Shown here piece after piece: positions 58,441 through 64,000 of a stretch of DNA of 64,000 nt; the first letter of the stretch is position 1; each line of letters begins with the position of its first letter. This DNA comes from Nymphaea colorata (Eukaryota > Streptophyta > Magnoliopsida > Nymphaeales > Nymphaeaceae), in NCBI RefSeq assembly GCF_008831285.2, contig NC_045142.1, positions 10,413,952 to 10,477,951 on the forward strand, given 5' to 3'. The notes under the pieces were generated by a model, which saw only the letters and a list, made by a program, of their open reading frames with translations, was not told where the DNA came from and searched no databases. A program made the position numbers and the translations under genes.

Positions 58441-59155
58441 ACGGCAGTCAAGTCCCATTTAATAGGTTCCCAAATTTTTGGTCTCTTAGGCTTGCCTAGG
58501 AGTTGCTGCCTGGATTGAAAGTCAATTGCCATTGATTGCTACAGTTTCCCATGCGGAAGCTGATCGTTGAAAAGGTCTACAGAGTCCCTTGATATGATGA
58601 ATAAAGGAAATAAAAAAACTACACATGCAGGAACACATTGATATGGCATTGACTTAAAGACTTTAAAGGAGAAGATGGAGGTCAAAAACTCAATACCTGG
58701 AGAAGTTCGCCTCCTTAGAATAGTCCCATGCACAGGGACTTGTCTAACCCTAGTGCTGCCTACAGAGATGAGAAGAATTATAAACTTGCAGTTTATGAAG
58801 TGTCCGGGACAAGGACTTTGACAAGAACAGGTCAAAAATAACATGGCTCGGTTTGAAGGGGCATGTGGCTGAATTATTTGGCTATTTTTGGCTATAGCGA
58901 GGCCAAATGTGATGTTAAAGCAGACATGGACAACGACATCACTTGTTCACTCAAATTATATAGGGAAAAGACAAGAGGGTCCATGAAGTTCTGGCGTTGC
59001 TAGGAATGGAAGGGATATAACAAATGAAGTTAGAGCGTTATTTTCTGGGGCAAGAAAAGATGAGTATTCAGAAAGATCTACATGCTGCAGGAGCTTTATC
59101 AAATAACCATAAACTAAAAGGTTTTTTTTTTTTTTTTTGGTGACAGGGAAGGGAA
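58441..59155. other. Intergenic DNA without recognised features
   Basis: No domain-bearing frame was found. A run of about 20 T lies at 59121-59139. Confidence 0.4.
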
Positions 59156-59159
59156 AGGG

Positions 59160-60200
59160 ACATATAATGTATAAATATGTATAATTACATGTATATTTTA
59201 TGTATTATATATATACGTATATGTTATTCCTATACATTATATGTCTGTCATATGTCACATAATATTATATATAGTATACACTACTATATAATACGTACTA
59301 TATACATATATATTGTACATATTATGTATATATGTACAATATATATAATTACATATAATGTTATGTAATTATATATAATACTATATACATACATCTTATA
59401 TTATATATGTATTGTAATATGTTAGGGTTGTATACGTATATAATATATAATATATGTATAACATATATACAAATATATAATACATATATACGTGTAATAT
59501 TATATGTATACATAATATGTATACGCATATATATACCTACAATATGTGTATATATGCATATATACACATATGCATACATATATGTATACATTATATAGTA
59601 TATTGTTCATATAATGTATTATCACAAGTTTGTTATATGTATATAATATACATATTATATACATGTGTAACATATACGATATATATATGTAACATGCCAC
59701 TATTTATAACATATATGTACATGTATACATTATGACATATAATATACAATATATGTACATACTATGTTATACATATATACGACTATATGTACACATATAG
59801 TATATACATATAATGTGTATAATGTATGTATTATATGATATATGTTATACATATAATGTGTATAATGTATGTATTATATGACGTATGTTATACATATAAT
59901 ATACACATATATATTACATACATATAACATATGTGTATGTGATATACTATGACATATGTATATATTACATAATATACACATATATTATAGTAATATAGAT
60001 CTATGCACAATGTATTTATATAATGTACATTGTATTCCTATATTATTTATACTTAGATTATATGTACATCATATAGTATTATATCTACTATATAATATGA
60101 TGTGTGTATATGTTACAGTAATGTATTTAACATATAATATACATATACATTACATATATGTACATGTATACATATATGTATATCCCTATAACACATAATA
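59160..60200. repeat. One-kilobase AT-rich tract of TATATGTACATA-type words
   Basis: Almost entirely A and T with scattered single C or G in palindromic words such as ACATATATGTA and ATGTACAT. A 43-bp unit beginning ATACATATAATGTGTATAAT repeats at 59804, 59847 and partly 59890. Open frames on both strands are only alternations of Tyr, Ile and Met codons and are not genes. Confidence 0.9.
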
Positions 60201-61034
60201 TTCTTTATTTTAAGAGGCATAGGTCACCAGTCCCTAAATTTTTAAAGGTACTTGTTTACTATGGATTTGAAATTCATACATTTGTTGTGGTGTACTTTTG
60301 CTGATATGTTTAAAGATTCATGGTAAAGTCTATGGTTCCTCAAACTAAGGATCTTAGTTTCAGCCTTAAGATCCAAACGTAAGATCCTTATTGTACTTCC
60401 TTGCATTGTCAAAATGTTGGATTTAAGATCAAAGGGTAGAAGGTCTAATCTTAAATCCACGGTTCTCAAATCCTAAGAATCACAAATCCAAAGCTATCAA
60501 ACACCCCCTAAAAGTCTACCGGAAAATGTCTCACAGCTCAAATATAAACCCTGACTGACCGTCCACAACCAAGAGTGGGTTGCAACCTAGTCAAGTTGAG
60601 CTCGAGCTAACAATTTTAAGCTCGAGCTAGGCCTGATAGCACTCGAGCCAAGTTTGAGCTGAAACAACTCGGCTAGTCAACAGCTAGTCCCTCGAAACAC
60701 GGCTTTGTTGGGCCAATCATCAATTGTTTGGGCTCCACTTGCATGTGATTGATCAAGCAAATGATGGAGACAGACTTAAAGAATCTCATTTGAGCAGCTG
60801 AGACTAGGGATCCAAGAAGAAAATTAACTGCCCTATGCACCTCGGTTGCCACAGGCAAAATGAACAGGGCTAGCAGAAACTTGGAGGCCTAAAATCACCA
60901 AAAAAAAAAATATGAACTCTCCAATTTTATATATTCAGAAAAGAAGTGGTCCAACAGATTGTTTCTGTTTGAGTTATATGACACAGTATAGTTACAAACG
61001 TATCAGTTAGTAGTTGGTGGGTTTATATCATTAG
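60201..61034. other. Intergenic DNA
   Basis: An AGCTCGAG-type cryptic repeat lies at 60590-60680. TTAAGATC/GATCTTA words are clustered at 60340-60470, suggesting a small decayed inverted element. No gene is recognised. Confidence 0.4.
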
Positions 61035-61218
61035 CGGACCTACATATATGCTGGTGTGGGCAGTTGCCCATGACAGCAATAAAATTTTTATTTATTTTTG
61101 CATATTTTTACATGAATATCTTATAATTATTTACTTATTTATATACGTTGTGCCCCTTTAAAAATGAGAATTTCTACAACAGTATCCCATAGTTAAAAAA
61201 TTCTGGGTTTGCCACTGG
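61035..61218. repeat. GGCTCCGCCACTG-type dispersed repeat
   Basis: AGCGGACCTACA at the left, TGGTGTGGGCAGTTGCCCAT inside, and GGGTTTGCCACTGG at the right. A further right-hand end, GTGGCTCTGCCACTGG, is at 62345-62360. Confidence 0.5.
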
Positions 61219-61394
61219 TTTAGATGAACTGAGATTCTTCATATTTGGCTTGCAATGCTTTTTTTCTTTGGGGCTAAGCAAGCTCTTTTAGAAACTTTTG
61301 AACACACTACCTTTTGACAATTATAGATGCTTATCATTCTAGAAGTTTGATGTAAATTTGTCTTTTGTCCATATTTTTAGTCTAACAAGTTTAT

Positions 61395-61490
61395 GTGTCG
61401 CTGATCATCATGTCATAAGAGGTCTGATTCGATTCCTGTGGGCGCTACCCACTGGACGGCGTTATAAAGACTGAAAATAAGGTTGGGCAC
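61395..61490 (+). repeat. tRNA-derived SINE-like tract
   Basis: GGTCTGATTCGATTCCTGTG (61421-61440) contains a B-box match and is followed by GGCGCTACCCACTGGACGGC. Similar B-box surroundings occur at 62531-62541 and, on the minus strand, 63826-63836. Confidence 0.4.
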
Positions 61491-61979
61491 CAGGCCGGGC
61501 TGCTGCCGGGTACCCGGCCCGACTCGGGTCCGGGAAAAAAGGACTGGTGTGATAGTTTATTTTTAAAATTTTTATTAATATATATATATAATAAAATATT
61601 TTTAAATTTAATCGAGCCAAGTCCAGCCTGATTTTTGGATGTCGAGCCCACCCGATGCCCAGGTTTAGAAGGTGTCGTGCAGCTTTCTGCATGATTTCCA
61701 ATTTCCAAGGATGATTTTTATACCATTGGTTTCTGGTCCAAATTAGAGGATAATCAGATAACCCAAATCCAGTAAGTGGCTCGAATACCGCAGTATCTTT
61801 ATGCCCAGTCTACCAGATCCTAAATCCAGTGTTCATGTAAAAACTTGAAACACATTATTGAATTTCATTTAAATGTTTTGAATCAGACAACAAAGTCCAT
61901 TCTTTATATAGTACTGTATACCTAGCTGCATCCATTCAAGGGCGACCTATATAAATGTCACATAAAACGTGCCTTATTC

Positions 61980-62230
61980 GAAAAAGAACAGTCAGCTGTA
62001 CAAAACGTGATTTTTTTTTAAAAAAAAAGTGCTAAAAATAAAAAAAAACGTGAAAATTTTCATATTATACATGTATTATATGTGTTTTTTTTCACTTTTT
62101 GTATTTTTTTATTATTTTTCATTTTTATAATTTTCAAGATTTATTAAATGTTTTAAATTTTTAAAAAATTTGCCGATATTTTTTCAAGATATTTTCAATA
62201 TATACAACTTTGCCGTATTATGTTAGAGAA
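61980..62230. repeat. AT-rich MITE-related tract
   Basis: AAAACGTGATTTT and ACAACTTTGCCG (62203-62214) are shared with the tracts at 14443 and 22560. The ends are unclear. Confidence 0.4.
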
Positions 62231-62479
62231 ATTACTCGCCGTATGATACCCATACATGTTTTTTGTGATAATATATATATATATATATAAGTAAGTAAAT
62301 GTTTAAGATGCTTAATTAAAAAGAAATAAATTTTAAGAGACTATGTGGCTCTGCCACTGGCATAATTAAGTGCACATGGGCTTGCGCTTAATCGTGCAGC
62401 GATTTAGTCATCATCATCATCATGAGAGCACAAAGATTTCAAGCTAACACTATTGGAGAAGTGTATGCTTTAAGAGGTA

Positions 62480-62660
62480 TGAGGCACCAACTGGCTGGAC
62501 ACCCATGAATTGGTGAAAGTCTAGTCGTCAGTTCGATTCTCGTAGATACTACTTATATGGACTCCAAATAGTGGGTGTGTTGTAATTAATTAATGGGTGT
62601 CCTATTCCCCTACCCAGGTTTCGAAGTAGCTCTAAACCCTAAAGGTAGTAGAAAAGAGAA
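62480..62660 (+). repeat. tRNA-derived SINE-like tract
   Basis: An A-box-like CAACTGGCTGGAC (62488) and a B-box GTCAGTTCGATTCTC (62527-62541), followed by a body with GTAGATACTACTTATATGG and a T/A-rich 3' part. Confidence 0.5.
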
Positions 62661-62754
62661 ATGCGTTTCGACTTTTTGTAGTATATCTCTTTATCTATAT
62701 GCTTATCTGGTTTTGCAAACGATATAAATTGGCTGATGTTGGGTTGTATTTAAC

Positions 62755-62850
62755 AGTATAACGGCAATAGTAACAACGACAACAATAATAACAATCATCA
62801 TCAACAACAACATAATGGCAAAATGTTGTTATTGTTATTATTAAACAAGT
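62755..62850. repeat. AAC/AAT trinucleotide tract
   Basis: GTAACAACGACAACAATAAT-like sequence on one side and GTTGTTATTGTTATTATTAA (62825) on the other form an imperfect inverted pair. Confidence 0.5.
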
Positions 62851-63045
62851 TCATTGTGTTGGGATCCTCCTGTGAGATAAGAAAAATAAATAAATATATC
62901 GCACAACATTTTTACCTTTAGTCATAAGGCTGTGACAGGAGGGCTACACATTACTTCAACCTCACAATTAGAAATGCACACACTCCTGGGATTTCAACTT
63001 GTAATGACCTTTCTATTAGCTAAATATAATTTCAGAAATGTACCA

Positions 63046-63046
63046 A

Positions 63047-63120
<74 letters not shown>
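63046..63120. repeat. (AT)n microsatellite
   Basis: About 75 bp of AT with a single C interruption. Confidence 0.95.
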
Positions 63121-63122
<2 letters not shown>

Positions 63123-63159
63123 TTTTAAGAGCAATAGCATAGCATGTTAGTAAAAAACC

Positions 63160-63276
63160 GACAATAAATTTTTCTCAATCTTAGACAATAAATTTTTATG
63201 GATGCTATTTTTCTCAATCGTAGACAATAAATTTTTATGGATGCTATTTTTCTCAATCGTAGACAATAAATTTTTC
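63160..63276. repeat. Perfect 39-bp tandem duplication
   Basis: GACAATAAATTTTTATGGAT units at 63184-63222 and 63223-63261 are identical, with shorter partial copies at 63160 and 63262. Confidence 0.9.
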
Positions 63277-63639
63277 TACCTTAATTAGATGAGCATTGGC
63301 CAGAATGGGTAATACAGGTAATTTTTCACATAGGAGGAAGTGCTACGTGACCATGTCACATGGGTGTGAAATGTGAGTACAAGTGTGGATACAGAATTTT
63401 TTTTTAAAAAATGAGGTACGACTGCGGTGATATATATATAATTTTAAATGTAGTTATATTATATATACTCCACTAATGCTACTTTTGTGGCCAGTTTTTT
63501 TTTTTTTTTTTTTGGCTAAAAAACCTTGTAAAAAGATGTATTTGTGATAACTGCCAGTTTGCCACGTTTTTTAGTGATGAAATATACCTTGTGTGATATA
63601 AACTAGAAAAACAATTGTTGGAACTTTGTGGTAGTTGGC

Positions 63640-63870
63640 TGATTTCAGTTTTTCTATCGGGTGAGCGAGAGGGTCAATCTCATCACCTGAAGCGAAGCTC
63701 GAAGGCCCCTCCATTCTCCTTGTCTCTGAGGTTCTGAACTGCGTCGGTGTCAGTGATAGAACAAGACACCCTTTAACTTGGATGTCGCATCCTACTGTGT
63801 TAAGACATATGAACATAACACCCACGAAAATCGAACTAGAGACCTGTCTTTTACAAGCTTCTAGCTCGAC
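63640..63870 (-). repeat. tRNA-derived SINE-like tract
   Basis: On the minus strand ATAGCTGGTCGAG (63865-63877) fits an A box and GGTCTCTAGTTCGATTTT (63826-63843) a B box about 30 bp later, followed by CGTGGGTGTTATG as in the tract at 21370-21720. Confidence 0.5.
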
Positions 63871-64000
63871 CAGCTATGTTATGTCCCTTGAGGCATTTCA
63901 ATTTTTCTACCGTTAAGATAATTTATTTAGAACAGTTTTTATAAAGAATGTGGTGGTTGCTGGAAAGGAGTGTCCGTTTTTCTTCAATTATGAGCAAAAG

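Noticed and set aside
59177-60198. Several open frames on both strands
   Set aside because: They are translations of an AT-only repeat, giving only Tyr, Ile, Met and His strings.

Overview
This is plant nuclear DNA, almost certainly from an angiosperm. Supporting signs are GT-AG introns (one of 4.7 kb), a plant-type ATL RING-H2 gene, TATA boxes followed by CT-rich leaders, a Ty1/copia retrotransposon, MITEs with 8-bp target duplications, tRNA-derived SINE-like tracts and many long AT and AG microsatellites. The species cannot be named from the sequence. Gene density is low: four gene models are well supported, one or two more are damaged or doubtful, and most of the rest is repeat-derived.

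Layout. 1-9265: a family of dispersed repeats, present as copies A (75-1660) and B (6815-9265) in the same orientation, each broken by younger DNA-transposon insertions. Between them lies an intact ATL RING-H2 ubiquitin ligase gene on the minus strand (3824-4624) and a doubtful broken reading frame (5163-5567). 10484-18149: an eight-exon gene for a METTL18/HPM1-type histidine protein methyltransferase; the eight exons join without a frame break into 290 codons plus a stop. Intron 4 carries a MITE and a perfect 84-bp tandem duplication, and the 3' flank carries a diverged triplication. 18.3-37 kb: repeat-rich intergenic DNA with one small gene for a basic protein (26971-27315). 37-50 kb: exon-like islands on the minus strand suggest an unrecognised, possibly decayed split gene. 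Its inferred intron space holds a truncated copia fragment with a 370-bp inverted repeat (39062-41159) and a nearly full-length but dead copia element with two LTRs (41964-47064). 50-64 kb: repeats, a further small basic-protein gene (57148-57495), a 1-kb AT-only tract (59160-60200) and several SINE-like pieces.

The genes appear unrelated in function (ubiquitin ligation, protein histidine methylation, two small plant proteins of unknown role), and nothing suggests a cluster. I found no defence system, CRISPR array, biosynthetic cluster or other novel multi-gene system. The most notable structures are the long inverted repeat, the nested insertions with readable target duplications, and the unassigned minus-strand coding islands.
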